A stretch of 64,000 nt of DNA from a virus. The notes below the pieces were generated by a model. That model had not been told where the DNA came from and ran no database searches. It saw nothing but the letters and a program-made list of their open reading frames with translations. The DNA is taken from positions 1 through 64,000 of IMG/VR virus record IMGVR_UViG_3300049491_001102, one strand, 5' to 3'. Each line of letters starts with the position of its first letter. The first letter of the stretch is position 1. Below are positions 23,104 to 30,869 of the stretch, in pieces. A program made the translations under genes and the position numbers.

Positions 23104-24483
23104 CTATGCGGCTGGCAGATTAATTCCGAGCAGTTGCAACGCTGTGTTCACACGACGTTGCACATTGTCTTCCGTCACCGAGGTAACGAATGCGGCCAAC
23201 TGACTCCGGCAAGGGAAAATGATCCGTACAATGTCGGCTTCCGTCTTGGCCATTCCGTTATCAACCAGCCATTTCACCGTGCCGAGCGCCTGCTTAGAAC
23301 TTGCGTGCTCCACTGGTAAACCCGGAATTCCAGGGCCGACGTCTGGGACGGCGGACACAGGTTGTTGGACCTGTTGGGCGGATTGTTGGGGGTAGAACTG
23401 CTGTGGTGCACTTGGTGCGACGTAGGGTTGTTGTACAACGGGCTGCGTCGGCTGGGGCACAAACTGCTGTTGCTGGGGAACTTGTGGCTGTCCAGTAAAG
23501 TTACCAAGCATTCCACCACCAAAGTTATTACCTGTTGGCGCAGGCTGAGCTTGTGGCTGCACTTGGGCCTGGGGCTGCTGCACAAACTGCTGGGGCAAAC
23601 CTTGACCACCAGCCCAATTCGGTAGCGCTTCAGGTGCGGTCATTGCCGGAGTCAACGGCATTCCTGGGTTCACCAGGTTTTGACCAATCATTGGTTGTGC
23701 CAACGGTGCAGGTTGAACCGGCGCGGGGGCAGGTTGTGGCGTGAACTCAGCTAAAACGTCACCCGTGGGCGATATCAACACGCCTTCGCCCATCCCAAAA
23801 TCGAGGTGGATCGCGGGATTGCTGCCGTGCACCGAAGGCATGGCGCGCAAAATCTTCTTGCCTTGAAACTCTTCGCCGGGCGCAAAGTTGGGAGCCTTGG
23901 TCTCAGCGGTAGTTCGCCGGCGGCGTCCCGTCGTTGTGGTCGTCGACTGTGCTTCCGGCTGCGCTGCCGCCTCGGTGGGCGTGCTTGCCAGAAGCTGCGC
24001 GGCGTTGACCCCTGGAACTCCCATGCCAGGCTGCACGGCTGTGGTGGGAGCTGGGGGAACGGTGGCAGTTGGGGGTGGTGTAGGAACTCCGGCCCCTGCA
24101 GCGGCGGCGTAGAGCGCCTCGGTACGACGCTGCACTTCGGCGTGGTGCTCAGGCGCAATCGTGGGTTGCGGCGTCTGAGCAGCAACTTGCGCAGTCGCAA
24201 ACCGAACTGGTTGGACTTCGGGCAGTGGCGCTGCCTCCCCCGCAGCTTCGCGTCGATCGAGTTCTTGGTGCTTGGCGTCGATCGCCCGAGACAACTCAGC
24301 GAGTGAACCTCGAAGTTGCGCAAGCGAATCCAAGCGCTCCAAGATGTCAAACAGAGCACCTGCTTGTGTATGCGTTACATTGCGGATTTCAAGCGTGTCA
24401 CTATCTCGGCGCCACACGACCTCGTGATCGTTTCCCAAGAAAGTAAGCTCCACACCAATGATCGTCATCTTACGTTCAGCCAT
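23104..24483 (-). CDS. hypothetical Pro/Gln-rich protein of the replication block
   Basis: A 459-residue protein. The start MAERKMTIIGVELTF at 24483 overlaps the primase stop by 8 bases. Residues 1-90 are a compact domain with a helix (LERLDSLAQLRGSLAELSRA). Residues 90-370 are mostly disordered and rich in Pro, Gln and Ala, with one ordered island (GKKILRAMPSVHGSNPAIHLDFGMG). The last 70 residues are helical (QALGTVKWLVDNGMAKTEAD). The Q/P-rich part resembles the tail of the SSB, so both may join one replication assembly. Function unknown. Confidence 0.75.
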   Translation of the reverse strand: MAERKMTIIGVELTFLGNDHEVVWRRDSDTLEIRNVTHTQAGALFDILERLDSLAQLRGSLAELSRAIDAKHQELDRREAAGEAAPLPEVQPVRFATAQVAAQTPQPTIAPEHHAEVQRRTEALYAAAAGAGVPTPPPTATVPPAPTTAVQPGMGVPGVNAAQLLASTPTEAAAQPEAQSTTTTTGRRRRTTAETKAPNFAPGEEFQGKKILRAMPSVHGSNPAIHLDFGMGEGVLISPTGDVLAEFTPQPAPAPVQPAPLAQPMIGQNLVNPGMPLTPAMTAPEALPNWAGGQGLPQQFVQQPQAQVQPQAQPAPTGNNFGGGMLGNFTGQPQVPQQQQFVPQPTQPVVQQPYVAPSAPQQFYPQQSAQQVQQPVSAVPDVGPGIPGLPVEHASSKQALGTVKWLVDNGMAKTEADIVRIIFPCRSQLAAFVTSVTEDNVQRRVNTALQLLGINLPAA

Positions 24484-25387
24484 AGTACACTTCTTCTCTT
24501 GTTCGTTTCTCTTGCACTTCCACCGGTTTGTCATTGCCCAAACACGCTAAAGCAGCGCGTCGGACATCATGTGCATCGACATAACGCCGATCGTTGGGGT
24601 CTCGTCCCGGAGGAAGACGAACAGCCCCCACGTAAAAGCCATACAGGCGCATCCGCAATGCAGCACGCCAACCCTCTTCCCAGGCATCACCGTCGAGAAC
24701 AAACGCCAAGGGGCGCTTTGTTTTCTTGAAGACCTCAAACTGTGTGTCAATGGGTTTCCCCCCGCATGTTACGGGGTCTGGCCAATAGAGAATGCCGTCG
24801 CACACGCCCTCCATCACGAGGGCGGGATCGGGTGTGGACACGTAAAGCGCCTGTTCGTTGAACATGCGGTTACGATCCATTCCTTCTGGGTAGCGATACG
24901 GCTCTGGGCACTTTGGAAACCATGTTCTGGCAGTAAATCCCCACCATTCATTTTTGTTGTCTCGGTGCGGAATCACGATCCGAGTGTTGTACCGCCCCGT
25001 TGCGCACGCACCCATTCCCACAGCAATGCGGAGCGCCAAGTCGTATCCACGACCCTCCGCGTACTCGACTGCGCGCGCAAAAGTTTGGGATCGTTCAGCA
25101 CCGCCATAGAGCGGAACGAACCAATCTGGTGCAGTTTTAGACTGGTAGACAGCCGTGTTGACAGTCTGAACATTGGAAGGGACCCAATCCTGCAGTGAAA
25201 TTCGGATGCCGCAACGGAAGCAGCGAAAGTATCCGTAGGGGGCGTAAAACGCGAGACTCTGCCGCCGGTCGGTCTTCCCAACGCGGTCGATGCAAAATGG
25301 GCAGTAAGTCCTAGCCCAGCCCGACGACGCCACTTTCAGTGTTTGGGCAATTCCCTGCGCTGTCGCTTTGATCGTCTTCCAGTCCAT
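24476..25387 (-). CDS. DNA primase (zinc ribbon plus TOPRIM)
   Basis: A 303-residue protein. The zinc ribbon uses C29, C32, C56 and C59 (YCPFC...RCFRC). A TOPRIM fold follows, with ALVMEGVCDGILYW and FVLDGDAWEEG as its metal-binding ends. This is the layout of the primase half of T7 gp4 without the helicase, which is encoded separately at 25679-27028. It makes RNA primers for lagging-strand synthesis. Confidence 0.9.
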   Translation of the reverse strand: MDWKTIKATAQGIAQTLKVASSGWARTYCPFCIDRVGKTDRRQSLAFYAPYGYFRCFRCGIRISLQDWVPSNVQTVNTAVYQSKTAPDWFVPLYGGAERSQTFARAVEYAEGRGYDLALRIAVGMGACATGRYNTRIVIPHRDNKNEWWGFTARTWFPKCPEPYRYPEGMDRNRMFNEQALYVSTPDPALVMEGVCDGILYWPDPVTCGGKPIDTQFEVFKKTKRPLAFVLDGDAWEEGWRAALRMRLYGFYVGAVRLPPGRDPNDRRYVDAHDVRRAALACLGNDKPVEVQEKRTREEVYYG

Positions 25388-25682
25388 CTTCCAACTCCAC
25401 TCCGTTAAACCTGAACCATTGTGTGCGAGTAATCGGACGCGCCTTTAGCAAGAAAAGCTTTGATGCAACAAGAGACCCATTCTTAGGTGGGTAATACGGG
25501 TTCAAGTCATAGTTTATGTGCACAGTTATTAATGCTACGGGCGCAGCATTAATGCACAAATTCTCGACTTTAGAAATAAGATCGTCCTGATTGAGTAGCG
25601 GTACGTGAGGACTAATGTTGAGCACTTTCATTCGACCGTAAAGATTAACGACGATTAGGTCGAGTTGCATCTCTGTAATCAT
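25311..25682 (-). CDS. hypothetical protein between helicase and primase
   Basis: A 123-residue protein. The ATG at 25682 (MITEMQLDLIVVNLYGRM) has a GGGAGGA ribosome site and overlaps the helicase stop (ATGA). Residues 1-90 look like a small alpha/beta domain with a DxNPYYPPK loop. The acidic C-terminus overlaps the start of the primase gene by 77 bases in another frame. Not recognised. A primase-helicase accessory role is only positional. Confidence 0.7.
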   Translation of the reverse strand: MITEMQLDLIVVNLYGRMKVLNISPHVPLLNQDDLISKVENLCINAAPVALITVHINYDLNPYYPPKNGSLVASKLFLLKARPITRTQWFRFNGVELEDGLEDDQSDSAGNCPNTESGVVGLG

Positions 25683-27028
25683 GGAGTCCTCCCTGGTAGT
25701 TGAATAACACTTGGAGCGTTGAATCCTGGAACAGGAGAGTGCATTTGTGGCGCACCCATGCCCGTACACGATGTCAGTCGGCCGAACTGCTGCTCGGTCA
25801 CAACGGGCCCGACAGTTCCCTCTTGACCAGATCGATTTTTGGCAACGTTGAAATAAAAACCCTTCGGAGTCTTGTTCAGCGTTATCCACTGCTGTGAAAG
25901 CCTTGGCTTCCATGCAGACTGACAAAAGTGTGACTTGTCGTAGAACTGCGCAGTTCCCTTATCTTTAGCCTGGGAACCTACCGCGATGACACAATCCTCT
26001 TCCTCAGCGAGAGCGACCATTTCCTCCCACACTTGTTTGTATAGGTCTGTGTTGGCCATATTTTTTAGGACTTGCTCAATCGTGAGTTTATCCCCGTAGT
26101 CTATACTCAGCACACTAACAGGTCGTCCGGTCTGCTGCTTCACTTCCTTGACCCAGAGGCGAATATCACCAACGGTGCATTTACCCTCAAGAAGATACTT
26201 GAGGAACAGTTTACCGTTTGGAACCTTCGCCTGGCGTTGTGCAAAGCGTTTACGGGCCTCGAAATCGTTTCCTTCCACGATTTCGAGGTAGGGAATGTCC
26301 GTCATGTCCCCAAACATGCGGGCGCCCAACTCGGGGATCGGCATTTCGTTGGAGGCATAGAGCGCAATCTCGTCGCGCATCACCGCCCGAATGACGAGTT
26401 GGCTCAAAATCATCGACTTGCCATCGCCGGCCGAACCCAAAAATGTCGTCACCGTGCGCTTGGGCAGACCGCCGCGCAAGAAAGCGTCCAGCTCGGAGCA
26501 ACCCGTGGCAATCCGCGAAGTCGATCGCAATGCGGCGATCTTGGCAAACATCGACGCGTCGAGTTGCTCCCCAACACCAGCGACCAAGATCCCAACTTTG
26601 TCCAACCGCGAAAGCTGTTCAATGACTTTTTGCCGACTTTCACCCTTAAGCGCGGACTCAATCCCCTTTAGCTTGATGCGTGGCTCCATTATCGTTTTGA
26701 ATTGCTCAAGAACGATTTCTGGCTTACGCCGCGGATCATCCATCGTATTCGCAACGTACTCCGAGTACGCGTACGCTTGGTCAATGGTGATTTTCCCGGC
26801 CTGCTTGCACAGAGTGAGAATTTCTTGCCTTATCGCACTGAAAGTTTCGAAAGCTTGGCTTGTACGGTCAAAGTATAGCTTGCAAAGTCCGATGACAAAA
26901 ACAGCTTCTGGAGAGACGAACGCCTCAATCTCGATTACTTTGTCAAGAGTGGCAAAAATGTTCTTGGAAAAGACGCAGTGGTAGACGACTTCGCGCTCGA
27001 ATAGCGCGTCAATGACGTACTTATCCAT
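25679..27028 (-). CDS. replicative DnaB-like helicase
   Basis: A 449-residue RecA-fold helicase. Walker A GSAGDGKSM lies near residue 198, Walker B VLSIDYGDK near 306, and a VGSQAKDKG segment follows as in DnaB-type enzymes. The N-terminal 150 residues are helical, like the DnaB N-domain. It unwinds the fork with the primase encoded downstream. The start at 27028 lies 3 bases after the upstream stop. The C-terminal 30 residues are Pro-rich. Confidence 0.85.
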   Translation of the reverse strand: MDKYVIDALFEREVVYHCVFSKNIFATLDKVIEIEAFVSPEAVFVIGLCKLYFDRTSQAFETFSAIRQEILTLCKQAGKITIDQAYAYSEYVANTMDDPRRKPEIVLEQFKTIMEPRIKLKGIESALKGESRQKVIEQLSRLDKVGILVAGVGEQLDASMFAKIAALRSTSRIATGCSELDAFLRGGLPKRTVTTFLGSAGDGKSMILSQLVIRAVMRDEIALYASNEMPIPELGARMFGDMTDIPYLEIVEGNDFEARKRFAQRQAKVPNGKLFLKYLLEGKCTVGDIRLWVKEVKQQTGRPVSVLSIDYGDKLTIEQVLKNMANTDLYKQVWEEMVALAEEEDCVIAVGSQAKDKGTAQFYDKSHFCQSAWKPRLSQQWITLNKTPKGFYFNVAKNRSGQEGTVGPVVTEQQFGRLTSCTGMGAPQMHSPVPGFNAPSVIQLPGRTP

Positions 27029-27031
27029 GAA

Positions 27032-27871
27032 TCAACCCCACCCCCAACGCCCTTTGCGGATCAAGTCTTCGCGCTGCAAACGATCCGCGTGCCAAGCTCT
27101 TTGAATCGCGTTCACACGCTCCGCGCAATCTTGTGGTGTTTTGGGTAGGACTTTTTTCGCTGCTAAGTCTTCCAGATACAAAATAACACGCTCCGCAAGG
27201 TCCTCGTCCACCGCAACGCCTTGTCGTTGCTCTTCGATGACGCTCTCGATGAGCTTCTCGCGGATAGTCGTCCACATGTATAACCAAACGTCATATTCCT
27301 CGGGCGCGTACGATGAACGACAGAACTGGTGAGCGTAACGATTGGCCTCGTTAATTTGCCAATCTTCTATTACAGGCGGAAAAACGTTCAACAACTTGAT
27401 GTCCCGGAATTTGAACTTCTTGTTTGCATGGTCGACGAGATACGACACGCGAACACGTGCCCACTCGTGCGGCGAGATGCCCTTCTCAGCGAGAAGATCA
27501 AATCGCTCTGCTAACACACTGATTTCAGCCATGGTAATCGTCGTGGGTGACGACCACTTTCCTGATTCAGCTTCGAGTGCGGCCGTATACGCGTTGATAA
27601 GTAAACCGGCTTTTTCTTGCTTGGTAGCGTGAATGCTCAATCGCGGAAACTTTGGGCCTTCAAAAGGCTTGTCGAAGAATGCATACGGACCCCTTGGGTA
27701 CAACTTCCCGATTAAGTCGGTGGCCAAAGCTTTGCGCTGTTCATGAAGCTCACCCAGACGCTTCTGCCGCTCTTTCGCTTCAGGTGACATCTTCTCCCCC
27801 GAAAGCAAATCAGCAAAGGACAAGTTCCTCAGCTCTTCGTCCGTATAAAATGTTTCCTCTTCCGTCGGCAT
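27032..27871 (-). CDS. nested C-terminal product, putative helicase-loader-like protein
   Basis: An internal ATG at 27871 (MPTEEETFYTDEELRNL) with a GGAG ribosome site opens a 279-residue protein in the same frame as the long gene. It lies 16 bases after the TATTAAA of a class-2 promoter and downstream of an intrinsic terminator, so it should be the main product of that promoter. It is helical, with an Arg/Lys-rich end (DRLQREDLIRKGRWGWG). Location just before the helicase suggests a loader; no ATPase motif is visible. Confidence 0.55.
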   Translation of the reverse strand: MPTEEETFYTDEELRNLSFADLLSGEKMSPEAKERQKRLGELHEQRKALATDLIGKLYPRGPYAFFDKPFEGPKFPRLSIHATKQEKAGLLINAYTAALEAESGKWSSPTTITMAEISVLAERFDLLAEKGISPHEWARVRVSYLVDHANKKFKFRDIKLLNVFPPVIEDWQINEANRYAHQFCRSSYAPEEYDVWLYMWTTIREKLIESVIEEQRQGVAVDEDLAERVILYLEDLAAKKVLPKTPQDCAERVNAIQRAWHADRLQREDLIRKGRWGWG

Positions 27872-28849
27872 TGGCTCCGCGTGTGTATTTAATAGTTGGT
27901 CGACGGAAAAGTTATCCGCAGAGTTTTGCGCGACTCCTTGCGGTGATTCCTCGGATTGATCGGGCGGGAGTTCTGAACTTGGCGCAGAAATCTCGGCGAG
28001 GAGTTCTGGTTTTCTGCCCTCTTCGCAAGAAGAGAAAAAAAACGACGGGGCCGGCGAAGCTGGGCCCGTCGTTTCTTCTTCTTCAGAAGAAGAAACACAA
28101 CCATACAACCATACAACCACACTACACGAATTTAGAACGCCGTTCTGAGCGTGATTTTGAAAGCGTACACCCCCATAGCTCAAAACGGGGGGTGAAAGGA
28201 CAGGTGAAAGGACAGGTGAAAGGACAGGTGAAAGGACAGGGTGAAGTTGGGGGGTGAAGTTGGTGTCCACTTCACCGGATCGGCGAAGCTCTTTCACCCG
28301 GCGACGACGAGCGGACCTTGCGTCGTTTTCTGCGGCGGAGTTCTCCCGCCCAAGTGACCATGCACTGACTTGTTGCCCGACGTTTCGCTCGATCGCCAAA
28401 TAGAGCTCCTGAGGAATTAGAACTCTGTCATCCCCTTGTACTTCACCAAAAACACGACGAACGGTTGTCTTCGTCTTAGAAGACGATGCACCGATGTCTA
28501 CAACAAGACCTAATAAACGAAGAGCATTAAGATAGTAGAAGACATTTCTACGTGTCATCGGTTTATCCACACGATCCCGTGTCTTCTCCTCTTTTTGTAC
28601 CTTCTCGTCACGGTCTCGATGTCGTTGCAACCAAAAGGGAAACTTCGCACAAAGGGTGTCGACGCTGTATTGGATGAAGCCCGCGTTATCCCGGGCTTTT
28701 AGCAAGCAGCGCCACAAAACATTCAGATTGCTGCCGATGTAATCGGAGACGCGCCGCGGCGAAATTGCCACCAGGTCCACCCCTTTGGGTGACCAGTTTC
28801 GTGTCAAAATTTCGTTGCCGTAAGCACCAGGGAACGCTAAACTATTCAC
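27032..28849 (-). CDS. winged-helix replication protein, long frame
   Basis: A 605-codon frame upstream of the helicase, probably a replication initiator or helicase loader. The first 170 residues hold a winged-helix-like domain (RRVSDYIGSNLNVLWRCLL; MTRRNVFYYLNALRLLGLVV; TTVRRVFGEVQGD) related to the C-terminus of the 141-residue protein at 29301. A poorly ordered stretch follows, with four VLSP repeats and Glu/Ser/Phe runs; it coincides with an intrinsic terminator and an internal promoter, so the C-terminal part is probably also made separately. GTG 28849 (AAAGAAAG upstream) is my choice of start; a TTG at 28930 lies in a hairpin and is less likely. Confidence 0.65.
   Translation of the reverse strand: MNSLAFPGAYGNEILTRNWSPKGVDLVAISPRRVSDYIGSNLNVLWRCLLKARDNAGFIQYSVDTLCAKFPFWLQRHRDRDEKVQKEEKTRDRVDKPMTRRNVFYYLNALRLLGLVVDIGASSSKTKTTVRRVFGEVQGDDRVLIPQELYLAIERNVGQQVSAWSLGRENSAAENDARSARRRRVKELRRSGEVDTNFTPQLHPVLSPVLSPVLSPVLSPPVLSYGGVRFQNHAQNGVLNSCSVVVWLYGCVSSSEEEETTGPASPAPSFFFSSCEEGRKPELLAEISAPSSELPPDQSEESPQGVAQNSADNFSVDQLLNTHAEPMPTEEETFYTDEELRNLSFADLLSGEKMSPEAKERQKRLGELHEQRKALATDLIGKLYPRGPYAFFDKPFEGPKFPRLSIHATKQEKAGLLINAYTAALEAESGKWSSPTTITMAEISVLAERFDLLAEKGISPHEWARVRVSYLVDHANKKFKFRDIKLLNVFPPVIEDWQINEANRYAHQFCRSSYAPEEYDVWLYMWTTIREKLIESVIEEQRQGVAVDEDLAERVILYLEDLAAKKVLPKTPQDCAERVNAIQRAWHADRLQREDLIRKGRWGWG
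27888..27913 (-). promoter_or_regulatory. class-2 promoter inside a reading frame
   Basis: Minus strand AACTTT (27913-27908), 11 bases, ACTATTAAA (27896-27888). Exact match to the consensus, pointing at the internal ATG at 27871 and the helicase operon. Confidence 0.65.
28035..28074 (-). terminator. intrinsic terminator inside a reading frame
   Basis: On the minus strand AAACGACGGG pairs with CCCGTCGTTT around a GC-rich loop and is followed by eight T. It is encoded in frame as TTGPASPAPSFFF. It would end transcripts from the upstream winged-helix part before the internal promoter at 27888. Confidence 0.65.
28071..28096. repeat. perfect 12-bp inverted repeat next to the terminator
   Basis: GTTTCTTCTTCT and AGAAGAAGAAAC flank TC. 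It adjoins the terminator at 28035-28074 and may act as an anti-terminator or competing fold. Confidence 0.55.
28191..28238. repeat. four tandem 12-bp repeats
   Basis: GGTGAAAGGACA is repeated four times without change. On the minus strand it encodes a PVLS/VLSP tetrapeptide repeat. Simple expansion or a protein-binding iteron are both possible. Confidence 0.8.
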
Positions 28850-28928
28850 GCAAGCAACTTTCTTTAACAGCGAACAGTGCTGCCTTTGAGCATTGGGATT
28901 TGTTAAACAGGGGAAACGTTGTTCGTTC

Positions 28929-28960
28929 AAAAGGGAAAGCCGTGCAGGGCTTTCCCTTTT
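28929..28960 (-). terminator. perfect 13-bp hairpin, probable terminator or attenuator
   Basis: AAAAGGGAAAGCC and GGCTTTCCCTTTT flank GTGCAG. With A/T ends on both sides it could work in both directions. It separates the 28964-29230 regulator gene from the 27032-28849 gene. Confidence 0.7.
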
Positions 28961-28963
28961 ACT

Positions 28964-29230
28964 TTATGGACCATCCGCCGATTTGCCTATTGAAGACCTT
29001 TTGTGGTGTTCATCAGCGTAAAACTCTAATAACTTAATAAAATGCTTTGCTGGTTCCCGGTACCCACAACGCCACTGCTTAACGATATCAACGGACCGTT
29101 CCAGAAGTGCACCAACTTGGGGGCACGTCCAACCGGTTTCCGCCATGATCTCGCGCAATCGAATTGATTGGGGACTCAGTCGTTTCACGGAAACTTGCAC
29201 GTGACACTCATCCACGGGTACGGTGCGCAC
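28964..29230 (-). CDS. small helix-turn-helix protein
   Basis: An 88-residue protein. Residues about 25-70 (RLREIMAETGWTCPQVGALL, then ERSVDIVKQWRCG) form a Cro/C1-type HTH followed by a helix (HFIKLLEFYADEHHK). It could regulate the replication block. The GTG at 29230 is the longest start; GTG codons further in are possible because no clear ribosome site is seen. Confidence 0.65.
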   Translation of the reverse strand: MRTVPVDECHVQVSVKRLSPQSIRLREIMAETGWTCPQVGALLERSVDIVKQWRCGYREPAKHFIKLLEFYADEHHKRSSIGKSADGP

Positions 29231-29300
29231 GCGCTAACCGTACGTCCTTTCACCCGTCTCGTCCACCCGTTCGTCGGGGATTTGCGCTGTGGCGCTCGGG

Positions 29301-29726
29301 TTACGCGAGGTCGAGACGGGCGGCCGCGCCCTGGGGGATCCAGACCGTGTTGCCGGTGACTGCCCCATAAACCCGGCGAACGGTGGCATGCGAACGAAAC
29401 CCAGGTCGAAGGACTCGCGTCAAGCCGAGGTCGTCAACCGCGTGGATGTAGTCGCGCGTTACCCGGTCGGTCACCTGGGTCGTGATGCGGATCCCATCGA
29501 CACCGCCACGCGAGAACCATCGGGGGATCGCAGCGCGGAATTGGAGGTTGGACCAGGCCAGTTCACCATGGTCATCGCGAAGATCGAGCATTCGCAGCCA
29601 AAGCACAATGAGGGCTCTCTTCGTGTTCCGTTGGAGTTTTCGGCGACTCTCGACGACCATTTCAATCGATTCGTCTGGCCATTTTTGAAACGGGATAACA
29701 CTGTTGCTAGCGACTTCAATTTTCAT
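29301..29726 (-). CDS. winged-helix protein
   Basis: A 141-residue protein starting MKIEVASNSVIPF at 29726 behind a GAGGGAA ribosome site. The C-terminal half (DRVTRDYIHAVDDLGLTRVL, then HATVRRVYGAVTGNTVWIPQ) aligns with the winged-helix part of the 27032-28849 product (MTRRNVFYYLNALRLLGLVV; TTVRRVFGEVQGD; IPQ), so the two genes share a duplicated DNA-binding module. The N-terminal part is helical. Probably an initiator-like or regulatory DNA-binding protein. Confidence 0.7.
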   Translation of the reverse strand: MKIEVASNSVIPFQKWPDESIEMVVESRRKLQRNTKRALIVLWLRMLDLRDDHGELAWSNLQFRAAIPRWFSRGGVDGIRITTQVTDRVTRDYIHAVDDLGLTRVLRPGFRSHATVRRVYGAVTGNTVWIPQGAAARLDLA

Positions 29727-29859
29727 GGGGTTCCCTCGTCTTGCCCGCGCGAAAACGTTGTGCTCTGCTGAACGAGCCAGGTTGCTTCCCGTTCGATGGT
29801 CGGCGGGGTCGCGGTGATGCTGCGCGTGTTTTGCTTCTCTCTTCTTCGTCTCGGTGTCG

Positions 29860-29893
29860 GGGGCGGTGCTTCGCAAAGGCACCGCCCCTTTTT
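29860..29893 (+). terminator. rightward intrinsic terminator
   Basis: GGGGCGGTGC (29860-29869) pairs perfectly with GCACCGCCCC (29879-29888), followed by TTTTT on the plus strand. No rightward gene is recognised upstream, so the terminated transcript is unknown. Confidence 0.75.
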
Positions 29894-30287
29894 ATGCTAG
29901 GGTTGCATCAACACACCTGCCGGGCGCGGTCGTAAGTCCAGCTCACTCGGGGGTTTTTTTATTGGTTAGTCGTCCCCTCGTTGATGCCTCAGTTTTCGGG
30001 TCTGGGTACGAATTCGCCGGGCTCGATCGCTGCGGGCGATCTTTTCACAGCGACGACAGCAAAGGATTCGGCGACGAATTTTCTTGCGAATGGTTCGGCT
30101 CATTAGCTCATAGTGGCCTCGTTTTCGTGGGTCCGAATTCTGGAAAATAGTTTGAGGTCAAACTAAACCTCGAGTCTCCGCCGGCGGCGTTCGAGCGGGG
30201 ACTACCCGTATATCCGTAGTTGTACGGGTATAGCACTTATTTCGCTAAACGCGCGGGATTTCGGGTTGCACTTCCGTGTGTAAGCAT

Positions 30288-30302
30288 TAAACTTACAGTT
30301 TA
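30288..30302. promoter_or_regulatory. dyad before PadR-like gene, putative operator
   Basis: TAAACT-TAC-AGTTTA lies 10 bases before the start codon at 30312. A related dyad with the same AGTTT/AAACT half-sites in the opposite order lies at 30149-30164. A site for autoregulation by the PadR-like protein is plausible. Confidence 0.4.
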
Positions 30303-30311
30303 GAGAAAGCC

Positions 30312-30587
30312 ATGCCTTCCCGCGCACCAAAGTTGTCTAAAACGGAACGAAAAATCATCAACATCATTCTGGCCAATCCTGTGGAATGCACGGGGCGCGA
30401 GTTGTTCCGGCTCGCCGCTGGTGAACTGCAAATCGGCACCATTTACACCACGCTGCAACGCATGGAGAGAAAGGGATTTTTGGCGTCCGTGGTGGAAGAG
30501 CGGCGGCCATCGGTGCCCGGAAACTTGCGGCGATTTTACTCAGTTACGTCTTTGGGCCTCCGAACATGCGACATCGCTATGTTCTAG
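30312..30587 (+). CDS. PadR-like transcriptional regulator
   Basis: A 91-residue winged-helix protein. ELFRLAAGELQIGTIYTTLQ is the recognition-helix region, followed by RMERKGFLASVVEERRP and FYSVTSLGLR, the wing and the family's usual YxLTxxG strand. It lacks the long C-terminal dimer helix of full PadR proteins. It is an isolated rightward gene whose end overlaps the convergent 30540-30860 gene by 48 bases. Probable autorepressor acting at the upstream dyads. Confidence 0.7.
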   Translation: MPSRAPKLSKTERKIINIILANPVECTGRELFRLAAGELQIGTIYTTLQRMERKGFLASVVEERRPSVPGNLRRFYSVTSLGLRTCDIAMF

Positions 30588-30860
30588 GCTCGTTTGTAGA
30601 ATTTCAATGAAGTGCAGCATAGCTTGGCGACCCGTAAACACGAGGTACACTTGAGGTTCATCTCGTTGTGCTGGCTCTTGCCCCACTTCATATCCATCTG
30701 GTGCCAAACGGCCCGTGATTTCTGGGTCACCAATTGGTCCCGGGGGCTGTGGTGCCAATAATATCGCGTAATGCTTGTCACCCTGTTGGACCTGGGCCAC
30801 ATAAACGCTACCATGTCCAAATTGAACAGTTGTCTTGTTTCCTTGAATTTCAATACTCAT
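30540..30860 (-). CDS. hypothetical protein
   Basis: A 106-residue unknown protein with a beta-rich N-terminus (VQFGHGSVYVAQVQQGDKHY, then AILLAPQPPGPIG) and a helical end (YLVFTGRQAMLHFIEILQTS). It is the last gene of the helicase/sigma operon. The C-terminus overlaps the PadR-like gene on the other strand. Confidence 0.6.
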   Translation of the reverse strand: MSIEIQGNKTTVQFGHGSVYVAQVQQGDKHYAILLAPQPPGPIGDPEITGRLAPDGYEVGQEPAQRDEPQVYLVFTGRQAMLHFIEILQTSLEHSDVACSEAQRRN

Positions 30861-30869
30861 AGTCTATTC

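Larger units (their letters stand above)
29727..30311. other. 585-base intergenic region with dyads
   Basis: No coding frame is convincing. It contains a rightward terminator (29860-29893), a perfect 7-bp dyad AGTTTGA-GG-TCAAACT (30149-30164), the dyad ACCCGTA...TACGGGT (30204-30229) and TAAACT-TAC-AGTTTA (30288-30302) just before the PadR-like gene. A small RNA transcribed rightward into the terminator is possible but not shown. Confidence 0.45.

Noticed and set aside
28191-28238. Possible CRISPR array
   Set aside because: Four contiguous 12-base repeats without spacers. No CRISPR array or cas gene is seen in the window.
29289-29771. 160-codon plus-strand frame before the orphan terminator
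   Set aside because: Antisense of the winged-helix gene at 29301-29726, which has homology and a good ribosome site.
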